From NCBI GenBank assembly GCA_047967505.1, contig CM106539.1: a DNA stretch of 64,000 nt. One strand, 5' to 3'. The notes under the pieces are model-generated. The model did no database searches. It saw nothing but the letters and a program-made list of their open reading frames with translations, and was not told the DNA's origin. The stretch's first letter is position 1, and each line of letters starts with the position of its first letter. Below are positions 22,201 to 34,200 of the stretch, one piece after another. Source of the stretch: Dipteris shenzhenensis (taxonomy: Eukaryota; Polypodiophyta; Polypodiopsida; Gleicheniales). The position numbers were made by a program, and so were the translations under genes.

Positions 22201-25200
22201 GCATGATGGTTGCCATGGGGGCAGGAATCAGAGAGATCAAGTGACACAAGATGTGGTAGGGACAGCTGCAATAAATACAGCTTGGCAAGACAGTCTAGTT
22301 GGGCTGGGCATAGCCAGCCAACCAGGCCTGATTATGGGCTGGCAAATAGGCTGGTCCCTGCAGGAAAGAATGGGCCAGAGAGCCACAAAATTGGAGCGCA
22401 TTTGGGGCGGTTTTGGGGCAGCAGAAGGCTGCCAGAACAAGTCGGCCAGGGGGGGGCAGAAAGTTGGCCAGGAAGGAGCATGCTGGTCAGTTTTCTTTCC
22501 AGCCCCTTGGAGGCTATATAAAGGGGCCATTGTGCCCTCATTACTTATCCAACAGTTCAGCATAAAAGGCAGCAGACATGAGCAGCCAGAAGACACGTCC
22601 TTGGGCCTCATTCTGGAGGTGAAGGAGAGTAGAAGGTGTGCTGCAGACTGACCTCTCAAGGGCTGAACCTTAATGTCTCTCAGGGCAGCAAGGTGTTGTG
22701 ATCTAGACGGAGAGTCTACATATGTTCGAGGTGGAGCACGCGGGTTTGAGTCTAGATATATCCGGCAGATAGTAGAAGTACCTTGTGGTAAGATCAAAGG
22801 ACCACACTTTGGTGGGCTTTGGATCTTTCTCTTTTGTATCGTGTCCATAGCTTTGGATGGAAATAGATAATTTTGGTGGTTTCTATATCTGGCTGGATTA
22901 TTGTCTATTGATGAGTCTGCACATCTATGTGATGCACATAAGTTAAAGAAGTTTGTGATTCCACTCCCCAGACGCACTGTGTGAGCTCCTGGGCTATTCT
23001 ATCAGTCTTCCGCTGTGCATACCCTCTGTTGGTTGATTTCTAACATGTGATGCACATAAGTTAAAGAAGTTTGTAATTCCACTCCCCACACACATTGTGT
23101 GAGCTCTTTTCTATCAGTCTTCCACTGTGCGTACCCTCTGCTGGTTGATTTCTAACACAAGCGACTTTAGAGATGTAGATCCCAGGTGACATGATATGGG
23201 GAGTGATGAGCCTATATGAGTCAGTTAGAGGATGCCCTCTCTCACTGAGATTATTTGGGCTATCAATTGATGAGATCATGACCTTCGTTGACCATCTAGG
23301 GGGCGAGGGATCGTTGTTGGCTGATCTGATGATACAGATATTGTTGTACGCACATAACATAGTCCTCCTATCTTCCTCAACTGCAGGCCTACAGAGGCAC
23401 CTAGAAGCCCTAGAGGTGATTTGTAGAGAGAGAAACCTGACAGTCAACCTTGGCAAGACCAAAATTATGATTTTCTGTTAGAAATGTCACTGCCCCACTT
23501 GTGAGCCCCCGATTGGAGGGGACAAGGGGGCAGGAAACTGTAGGGGAAAAAGGGCTGAGGGTACAGCAACCTGCGTGGAGGATTGCGCCAGGCCTATACG
23601 GAGGCATCTACTAGCTCCTCGCAAGTGAGGAAGAGCCCTCAAACGCGCCTCAAGGTCGGATGGAAGTCTGATCCAAGCCCCAAACGAGCTGGCTGGTCCA
23701 CCGTCCCACTGAGTCCAGCCTATTTTTGCGCAGAAAAGTAGTGCTAGTTATATTGCTTGAAAACGAGAGTACAAGAGGGCCTAAAGGCCAGCGGGCTGCA
23801 ATCGTAAAACGGATACAGCCCGAGGTAGCAAAATACTAATTACAAGCCTCTCAAGGCATAATCATCGGAGTGTGGACAAACAGCCACGGTGGGGGGAGTA
23901 ATGCCACTGAAGACTCTGAGCAGAGTGCTGGAAGAACAGCTCTCGATGGTCCCAGTCGCGAAGGAAGCGCCGTCTCTTCTCCTTCCCTGCCCGGGACTCC
24001 CCCTGAATCTGATCCCATTGACCCTTGAGCATGTGAATGATCGTGCTCCAAATGTCCGCCGCTAGGGTCTGGGTAGCCGAAGAAGTCTGATCTCCTAAGG
24101 TCTGCGCGCATCTGGAAGTCTAGATATGCCAGCCTGCAATACTCCCTATGATCTCCCAAACTGGGTGCCGAGTCATCGCTCCTGCATCTGTCTCTGTCAG
24201 ATGCCAAGGGAAGCTGTCCATGTATGCCCAGGTGGCCTACGTGATGAAGAAAACTGGAACCTGCCTAGAGAACTCATAAGCCAAGTGATGTCCCATCTCG
24301 GTGCTGCACCAGCAAACGGCTCCCCAAGTGACTGGTTCTAGCTCGGGTGCAGCCCTCGCTAAGATCCCCATGACTCCCTTCCACACTGTCTAAGCATGCG
24401 AGTAGCTCCAAAGGCAGTGCTTCAGGGACGACTCCTCCTGAAAACACATCTGACAGTGCCTCTCCTGCCCCATCTGCCTCAGCCAACTACCAACTGGTAG
24501 CCCCTTGTGGGCCACCATCCACAGAAAGTGAGAGATCTTCCTCGGCCGCCAGCTTGCCCAAAGAGTCTTCCAGAATGTGCGAAGAAAGACCAGAGATATC
24601 CCTTGGGCATACCAACTATGTGCCTGTGTGGGTAGCCCGTGCTGGAGAGCCCCAAGAGCACGCCTACCAGTACGCGCACTGTAGGAGAAGAAGGGGGTAG
24701 GGTTCTCTGAGGTCTCCAATGGTGGCCAACGCCACTCCCCTGGGCCCACTCCACCTCTGTCAAGGAACGGCCCTCCCAGATCCAGAGTCTCCAGTCTTGG
24801 TCTTGCATAATCAGGGGGTCTATATGCCACGTTTTCCCTTGCAGCCCTATGATGCGAAGGCGCTGCCAGGGAAGCTGGGGGTCGATCACGGCCTCTCTGC
24901 TCTGGAGACGGCTATCATCGGCGACGGAGAAGAAGTGAATCGAGGAGTCCGAGAAAAGGCTTGCAACCACCAAAGGAATGCCACGGGGTGTGAAATGCCC
25001 TAGCCACCTCTCATCTCCCGGGAGGAGCTGTCTGGTGATCATGGATATCCTCCAACCTGTAGGAATGGCCGCATCGATCTCCGCTCGCCGAGCCTGGATC
25101 CCACGTGCCGTACCTATTGCTGCTGCCAGCTCGCCTGGGCTCAGTTGGCTGTAGACGTCCCTCCAAACCCGGAGCGAGCGCGCGGGCCCACGCGCCCAGA

Positions 25201-28200
25201 GCGCCCAAGGGATATGGGATCTCTCTCCAAGCTGGCGACCTGTATCATCTGTCACCTGGCTGCTCCAGATCAGGGGCTGTCTGTCTATCTCCTCTCGGCA
25301 GCTAGGGGGAACCTGGGAGAGGCTGTGTCGCAACTTCCTCCAGACCGAGACGAGGGGGGAATGGGGCTGAGTTTGTGGGGCAGAAGTGAAAATCCACCGG
25401 ATAGACGGCTGCCAATCACCCCCTCTCTGGGGGGTACACGCGCCGAGACCATGCTGAAGCAAGAGCTTCCACGTCTGCCCTCCTGGGGTCAGACCGTGGA
25501 TGACTAACTTGCCAAGTAATGCATGACTCTGCAGTTCTGGATCTATGATGCCAAGACCACCCTCTGTCTGGGGGAGAATGACCGTCTGCTAGGCGACCCG
25601 GGCTCTGGTGGTGCCGGAACCATCTGAGCCAGACCAAAGGAAGTTCCGCACTAGTCTCCTCAGCTGGGCTACACACGATCTCGAGAAACACCAGCAAGAG
25701 GCCACGTACCAAGCGGTGGCAAGAAGGACCTGGTTGACCACAAGGGCCCTGCCTACCAAGGATAGCCGAGCCGTGCTCCAGAAGGCTAGCTTCCGTCGTA
25801 TGGAGACTAGGACCGGTAAGAACTGCTGAGCCGGCGTGATATCTAGGCCTACCTAGAATCCCACGTAACATGTCGTCTGTCCTCTAGGGATCCAGCGAAA
25901 CCCCAGGAAAATACCCCACTGTGAGCTGCTCCCGCATCCGTAAGAAAACCAACTGACTTATGCCAGTTGATTTTTGCCCCAGCGGCTAGACAAAAAACCT
26001 CTAAGGACAGTCTCACTCGCTCTAGTGACTCGCTATCATCCTGCACATACAGGGCTGTGTCGTCTGCATACTCAGAGTCCAGAAGTTCTGCCTCGTCTCG
26101 AATAGGAAGGCGCATCCCTCGAAGACCAGTGGTACGGGCTCGTAGGAAGTGAGTCATGGCCTCCGCAAAAAATAGGAAGAGGTAGGGCGCAAGCCGGCAG
26201 CCCTGACGCACCGAGCGCTCGAGGGTGAATCTCTCCCCCATCCTGCCGCTGATGATAACCCCCGACCTTAGAGGCTAGCAATACCTCTGATCCACTCGTC
26301 CGGGAAACTGAACCGAGAGAGTGTACCTTCCAAGAAGGACCAGTCTACCCTGTCGTACGCCTTCTCAAAGTCAAGAAGGAGTATGGCAAGGTGCTAGCCA
26401 CTGTGCTGGGCCCGCTTCGTCGCCTCTGAGAATGTGAAAATTTTGTCCAAAATGCTGTGATCTTGGACAAAACCAGTCTGGGTGTCATGGATCAAGTCAT
26501 GTAGCAGGGGGCGGATGCGGCTACTAATCATCTTGGCGAGGATTTTGTAGGCAGTCGGGAGGAGGGTGATAGGGCGCCACTGTGTGATCTCCTGACGGTC
26601 CCTCCCTTTGGGGATGAGGCAAATCAAGCCTGTCGCAAGGCTCTCGCTGGAGAAGATATGCTGGAAGGTTGCAAGCAAGGGCTGGTGGACCTGCTCCCAG
26701 AAGGTGGTGAAGAAAGCTCTGGAGAGCCCATCCTCACCTGGGCATTTCTGCCCATCATTAGCGCTCACTGCATCCTGCATCTCTGCCACGGTGAAAGGGG
26801 CGAGGAGGGAGTCACTCATGCTAGGCTGCACGAGCGACGGTGTATACCTCCACACCTCCTCCCTGCAACAGCAGGCACGAGGGTTTGGGGGCTCCTGCTG
26901 AAACAGGGATCTATAGAAATCTGTCTCCAAGTCCCGGACCTCATCTGGATCTGTCCTGACACTACCATCCTGCGCTCTAAGAGATCGGAGTTGTTCCCCT
27001 GCTGACCTCTGGCCATGAGTCCTGAAGAACTCTCTGCACATCCTGTCGCCTTTCCTAGCCCAAAAGGACTTGGAAGCATGAAACGAGAACTCTGATCGTC
27101 GCTCGGTAATCTCCTCTAGCATGGCTCGGGCTCTAACCTCCTATCGTCTGAGCTCCTCAGAGCCTGGAGAAGATTGCTGCATCCGTTGTATCGAGGCGAG
27201 ATCTCGTCTGAGACCCCTCTCCTTCGCCCACCAATGCTGCCTGACCTGAATCGCCTCCTGCTGACACATGAGACTAGACTCGGCAAGAGCCTGAGCTACC
27301 TGTGCTGCCATATCCCCCATGGGGTCCCAATCCTGCTCCCATAGGTCCACTATCCTGCTGCGAACCGCTGCTCTGGAGTAGATGGAGTCTGGGATCTGGC
27401 ATGAGCGTGGAGGTAAGGAGTGAGAGGCTGAGTCCAGGACTAGGATGACTGGGGCATGGTCAGAGAGGGTCGTCCTTGGAACCACTCCTGACTCTCCACC
27501 TTTGCCTAGCGCCCAATCACTGACATAGAAATGGTCCAACCGCTCCAGAATTCTGCCTCCCTCCCTCCTGTAACCCCAAGAGAAGTCCAGACTCCCTGTC
27601 CATCTGCAAAAGGAAGGCTCCCTCCAATTGTCCCGACCTCCCACAGCGAACAAGGAGTCCCAATTTGCCTACTCTGCCTGAGCTATATCGAGGAACTCTG
27701 GGCCCTGTCCCTGCTGATCCTCTAAGGTCTCAAGGTTATTGAAGTCCCCTCCTACAATCCAAGAATCCATCTCTGGCAATAAGTCTGTCAAAGAGCTCCA
27801 AAAAGCGGCTCTCTGTCTGAGGTCGGTCAGGGCATAGATATTGAGGATGCCGATGCGGGATCCCTCAATATTCAAGCCCACCCAAAGCGCTCCTGGGATC
27901 AGGGTGCCAAAACCACACACATGCTGAACTAGAGAAGCGTCGATGGAGGTACAGACATCCCCGCTCCTCCCCTACTCGCCAATCGAAGGTTCCCAGTAGG
28001 TGTGGGAGCGTCTTGTGAGGACCTTCCCACAAATACTGGTCTGAGAAGCCGAAAGCTTGTGTTCCTGCAATAGGACCACATCTACCCTTCCCACCAAGGC
28101 TGGCTGGAGCTCCTGTCTGAGCACCATCTTCCTCGGGCTGCGGGTTCCTGATGAGTGGAACCCGTTGACGTTCCAAGAGATAATGCGTATACTCATGAAG

Positions 28201-31200
28201 AGGGGAGATGGGCCACAAATAGTTGTCTGCTTGCGGTCGATGTCGAGGTGGTCGGAGGATGTCCAGTGTGCAGTCGAAGGCGCTTCTGTGAGGGTTTCGA
28301 AGGAGAGGCCAGATCATCGGACCCATCCTCTAAAACCTTCAACAGAGGGGAGAGGCCCTTCGTCCCATGGTGGTAAGCTCTCTCTAACCAACTCGACACC
28401 TCTGCCAGGGAAATACTATAGAAGCCCGCTACCTCTGAGGTCCTCCACGGGCGGAGCCCTTCCGCGTAGACCCACTCCAGAGGCGATCGAATAATGACCA
28501 AAAGGCAGAATCGTTTGGCGTTGTGACGCCATCGCAGACGAACGTCACCCTCCTTCCACTGCTGTTGAAGAAGCTCCGCTGCTCTGCTACCGATCCAGTC
28601 CTGCACCTGCTCCTGGGACTGATCTCGAATCGTCTCCCAAACGTTTTCATTTGTCCATTGCTCATTCCCGTCACTGGTGATAGTGAAGGAATAGCTAGGA
28701 CCATCATGGGGGGCAAGGACGGACACCTTACCCTCCGCCCCCTTTCAGAAAGAAGATGCTAATGTCTAGGCATGCAGGGAAGGAGCCAATACCCGCTGCA
28801 TCCAAATAATCCCAAGGTCCTGCTCGGTAAAACTCCAAAGGGAGAGCTCTAGGAGCAGCCCTTGGGTGTGGGGACGAGGATGAGGAGTCTGAACCAGAGA
28901 GAGGGGTGCTGGCTGTCGAACAAGCTGGAGTGGTACTGGCCATCTGCGGGGAAGGGCCTCTCCCCTCCACCGGGCCAAGAGGGATAGGCGTGGGGGAGGT
29001 ATGTGCTGTCTTCGGGGTCGTAGGTGGCGCAGGCAGAGGGGGGGTTCCCTCGGGATCATGCTCGAGGTAGAGGGGGGGGCTGAAACCAACGGTGCTGGGG
29101 GGGATCCTGGAGGGGGGGGAGGTAGGGGGACCGAGGAGGAGGGGGGAGGGGAGGGGGGGCGGGGTGAAGGATGAGGGGGAGGCTAGCTGATCTTCTCCTT
29201 CCCCTTACCGGGCTGCTGCTGATTGGTGACCACAGGGGGCTCTTGCTATAGATGGGAAGGCTTTTTTGGTCCTGTTTTGTTTCCTTTCCATTTTCTTTTG
29301 GCCTCAGTCAAGCCTTCCCCTTCAGGAGGGTGTGTCGATGCCTGGCGGGGGGGATCCTGAGTTGCCTGGATGGGGGCCTTTTGAGGTTCTGTCCTCGTGA
29401 AGCGAGGGCAGGAGCGCGCCTGGTGCCCGAAGCCGTGGCATCTCAGACATTGATCTGGGCGACCAGTGACCATAATGCGCTGCGTCACCACACCTGAGTC
29501 CATCTCAATCTCGAACTCCGAGGGGATACTCTACGGATCTAGGACTGCCACTTTGACACGTGGCACCCCTTGGGCTGCCGCCGCATCAACGAAGGTGTCC
29601 TGCATGAGCCAACCAAAGTGCGCCCCCAGATCCTTGATGATCGGGCGAAGCTTGGTTGCGAGGCCTGAGAAAATGAGGGTAACTGGATGGCGAGGAATGC
29701 GGAAGCGGGCATCGAAGTCCGCTACACTGAAACCCCTATACCATGGGACCATAAGGATGATCTTCCCACCCACAGAAGTAGGGGACCGTCTGACCATATC
29801 GCTCGCAGCCTGTGCTGAGGAGAGCTTGAGCCAGAAGATACCACCTCCCATGAGTGCAACCTCCTCAATGTGACTATCCTCAAGGTAGAGGGTGGACTGC
29901 AACCAGTCCCTGATGTTTGCTCGTGAAGGGGTGTAGCCAATGACTCTCCCATAAATGGATGTCTGGGAGAAGTCCGTGGCGGCCTGCTTCACCAAGGAGA
30001 CCTGATGCTCTGTCAGTGTTATGCGGTAGGCTGATGGAGGGGGGGGCCCGTCTGGGCCACCGGTTCCGGGCTCATGGCCGCCATACCGCACCGACAAACT
30101 GCGAACGCTCCAAAAGGCGGGGGAATGAAAGGAAATGGCAGAGACGAAGGAGGGGGGAGTGGTACGGAGGCGGAGGAGGAAAGAGGGAGGGATGGAGAGG
30201 TATGGGGAAGCGGGAGGGGGAGAGGTGGTGGAGAGGGAGCGAGTGGCGGAGGGTGAAGGAAGGAGGGGGGGGGGGGCCAGCGCAGCGCAGGGCGGGGAAG
30301 ACGAGGAGGGAAAGGGAGGGGGTATGGCAACGCAACGCGAGAGGGGGCGGGGAGGAGAGGCGAGGAAGGAGGGGAAAAGGGGGGGGGGCAGCGTTGCGCA
30401 GCAGCGGGGGGGGGAGGAGGGGGCGGGGGGGTGGTAGTGCAACGCGAGGGGGAGGGAGGCGGGGAGAGGACGGAGGGGCGGAGAATGGAGGAGAGGGGGG
30501 GGGGTGGCGGGCGGAGAGGGAAGAGAGGGGGACGAAGGGGCGCGGCGGGAGGCGACGGAGGAGGAGGAGGGGGAGGGGAGAGGGGGCCGCGCAGCGCGAG
30601 GGGGGGTAGACGGGAGCGGGGGAGGGGGGGCATTCGCAGGAGCTTGCATAGAGCTGAGCCCAGCCTATGTGTGTCCGTTGTCCAAGCATACAATCATCTT
30701 GATCTAGGACCTCCTATTGAAAGAATCATGGTTTAGAAACACTACCTAAGGTGAAGGGTGAGTGTATACACATGGTTCACATGTAAGGGTCACATGGAAG
30801 GTCATGGGCCTCATTGACAGTGTCACATGGAGCATGCCTATTTGTACAATGTGGCGTTGGATGTAAACAAGTATGTGAAGGAGGATGTACACAAGTGTGT
30901 GGTGTATGACGCAAATTGGGTGGAGTTCGTGGTCCTATTTGAAGGGACCAAAGAGAGTCTATCTTATGGACTGAAATACAATTGGACCTAGCCTTTTGTA
31001 TAGATCAAAGTCTCATCATCACGTGTGGTCTCTCTCTCTCTCACTCTCCCTCTCTCTCCTTATCTCCATGCAAAAGTCTTGTATCTCTTGCAAGTGATAG
31101 CTTCCATTGTTCGCTATTCCCTCACTCTCTCTCTAGAGCTCATAGATCCTTTACAAATCTTAACATGGTATCAGAGCCGGTAGTGTAGCTCTTTCTTTTG

Positions 31201-34200
31201 TAGAGTTTTGAGAGTGAGGTTTCTCCACAATGCTTGTAAGGCTTGCTGAGTGTTTGAAAGGGTTGCGAGTGGAGGTTTGTTTAGTTGTGAGTTGGAAAGA
31301 GTGTAAGCTTCGACAAAGAGCTTGTGTGAAGCCCATACATCAGCCTCTTTGTAAAAGAAACTCAAAGAGTAGAGTCGGCTGCCACAAAGGCTTGGAGAAA
31401 ATTAGAAGAAAAGCTTGAGTGGCGAATACAGGAGAAGCTTCCTGAGAAGTTCAACATAGATAAGATCCAGCTGCAGCAAGGATACATGCTATATCAGCCA
31501 AAGATGCAGCCTAAAAGTTCTACGTAAGGAGCTGTAGAACAGCTTGAACTACTGTAAAAGGCACTGTAGGAGACACCATGACTGCAAACATGTTGAAGAA
31601 GCTTGAAGAGCAGCTCGTGCACAAGCAGCAAAGGCTCTATCTAAAGAGTAACTGCAACTTTGGAGGCTCTAGTATGCACAAAAAGCAGCTTGAATAGTGG
31701 CTGACCACCTGAAGGTCAAGCAACAAGCAAGAAGAAGCTGTTTGAAAGAAGCAAATGCCAGCGAACAAACGAGAGCTTTGTAGATAAAGCAATGAGCGAC
31801 GAGAAACTAAGAGCCTAGGAGTTGTGGAAACTTGAACCACATGCGGCCAAACAGTCTCACGTAAGGAGCAATGATAGAAGTTTCTTGTGACGACAAAAAA
31901 TGAAGCTTGGATGGTCGAGTAGTTTCAGAGCATGAGCTGAAACGCAGCTACTGAAGAAGACAACCTGCGACAGCAAGCATGAGCAACCGAGCAATGAAAC
32001 TGTAAAACAACCAGATACTGCAAAGGGAAGCTCCATGTTGCTGAACGAGCCAAGCATCTAATCAGCCCAAATCAAAGAGCAGTCCATAGCGAGTGGTTGA
32101 GCAGTCTGAGAAGACGTTGGAGAGCAGAACAATCAAAGGTAAGCCCAAATTGGAGCAGCAGACAAGCCGAATCATTGGAGGAGACCATGTTCTGGAATCC
32201 ATATGTAGAGGCCACGTTTTTAAATTCTGTTTGTTCCATTGTGTCTAGAAGGGGCTAAAACCCTTTGATTCAACCTCAAATCTCTGTTTCATGGAAAACC
32301 TGTGTGTAGAGCAATTTGAGAAGACCCGGCGACGTACAGAAAAAACCTTTGTGAACGTTTTTGCTAAGGTGAGAGAGAGATAATCTAGAACATTGATCCA
32401 TAATTGAGGAGATGTTGACACATGGCAAGGAGAATTCTAATCCTTTCCACCCCTCTAAAATGTACCTACTGCAGCTCCAGTTCCCCTCTGCTGCACCGGC
32501 GGCTGAGGTCCCAGAGCTGCGGTTCCATTCACCTTGCTTTATTTTCTTTTTCTTTTTCTTCCCAGCTTTGGTCCACTTCCCCTCGGATGGCTCCACCCAA
32601 GGGGTCTGGGACTCATGAAGCTGATGCTGATGCCTGACGTTGGTGCTGCTAGCTATAAGCCTGCTGAGGCCTTGTTGCCTGTTTCACCCTACGTGGTCTC
32701 TGGTGCATCTGTTGGTGGGGGGGAGGGCGGGCTCGCCTCTTGCCTCTAGGGCAACGTGCCACGTGCCCCATCAGTTGGCATCAAAGGCACTGGCCTGGAA
32801 GCCCTGAGATCTCTATCCTTTGGCATAGCTCCCCCCGTCTAATGTCTCGAGGTGGATGTCCTCTGGGAGCGACTTTGGGCACTCCACCACTAGCCAGAGT
32901 CTGGGGACCCTGTCATCTGCTACAACCGCAACTATTGTGTCCGGTGGGGACCAGCACCGTGCCAAAAGCTCAACCAATAAACGGGAGAATGGCTTTGTAC
33001 TCTCTCGAAAGCCCCGAGAAGTGGAGCATCACCGGAAAGCAAGGTACACGGTGTGTCGTGTCCATATACTCCCCCATAAAACCATGGTACCAAGATATAC
33101 CAAGTGCGGGCCAAAGAAGATCGGACTCTCCTCCACAAGAGTCAGGGTAGTCTCCGGTGAGCGCAGCTATAGGAGAAAGACTCCCCTACCATAGATGGTG
33201 ACCTCTTGGATATGGTCACCCTCCAGTGCTAAGCTCGCCTGGAGCCAGTCACAAACCTGTTGCCTCGTAGGAGTAAGGCCCATGATCTTGCCTACCATTG
33301 CTTTGTCCTACAGTGATTGAGCTGCTTTTTCAACCTGTTGCTTATCTTCCAGAGAGAGAAGGACCTTGATGGCAGTGGGATTCGAGGGTGCTGCCATTAC
33401 ATCCCCTCTGGCTAGACCGGGGTCACATCACCAAGGAACTTCTGCTCCAAGATAATGCAATGTAACCACCTGCTGCAAGAAAGGAAGGGGGAAGTTAGAG
33501 GGCGGATGAGGCGATCACCACCGCATTGGGGAGAACCACCAGGATCTGAAAAACCCAAGCTTTGGAAGGGAGCCCGCTGTTCTCACAACACCTCTGCAGG
33601 AAGGGGGGGGGGGCTCGAAGGGCTGCTCTTCCACCCAAGGGGGAAGTTAGAGGGCGGATGAGGCAATCACCACCGCATCGGGGAGAACCACCAGGATCTG
33701 AAAAACCCAAGCTTTGGAAGGGAGCCCGCTGTTCTCACAACACCTCTGCAGGAAGGGGGGGGGCTCGAAGGGCCGCTCTTCCACCCAAGGGGCTCCGCAG
33801 GCTGGGGTAGCTGCCCTTGGAGCCCAAGGCACCCAGCCCAGCCCACTAGGCCGGGCCGGCGGGCAGCGCGGGCTGTCCGCACAACTAGGCGCTGCCAAAG
33901 CACTGCCCTAGAGCTGCACAAACAGCCTAGGAGGGGGTTGCAAGGAGAAGGCTGAAGAGGAGGCCGGAGAGATGGCAAAGGAGAGGCAGAAGCGGAGGAG
34001 GAGGAGGAGGTAGAGCAAGAGGCGAAGGGGGTGCAAGGGTGGAGCCGGGTGCAGCAGGGGAGGGAGCTAGCAGCTTAGCTTGTCCAACCCTTCTTCTAAG
34101 ATCAGTTCTTTGCTAGAAAAACTAGTAGTCTACAGTCTATTCACAAGCTACATGAAGACTATAGTACCTCATGTGAGTCTCCTAAAAGAGCATTTCTACT

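Larger units (their letters stand above)
23724..30655 (-). mobile_element. near full-length L1-type LINE, about 6.9 kb
   Basis: In minus orientation it carries a Pro-rich ORF1 with DUF4283-like domain and zinc knuckle, then ORF2 with endonuclease, RT and C-terminal zf-RVT knuckle. It ends in a short A-run (TTTTT at 23724-23727 on the plus strand). The flanks are GAGTCCAGCCTAT (23711-23723) and GAGCCCAGCCTAT (30656-30668), a 13-bp target duplication with one mismatch, as expected for target-primed reverse transcription. Both ORFs carry several frameshifts and stops. Confidence 0.85.

Noticed and set aside
29959-30736. Several long Gly/Arg- or Pro-rich frames on both strands
   Set aside because: Compositional shadows of the G-rich tract; only the minus frame continuous with the DUF4283-like domain is taken as LINE ORF1.
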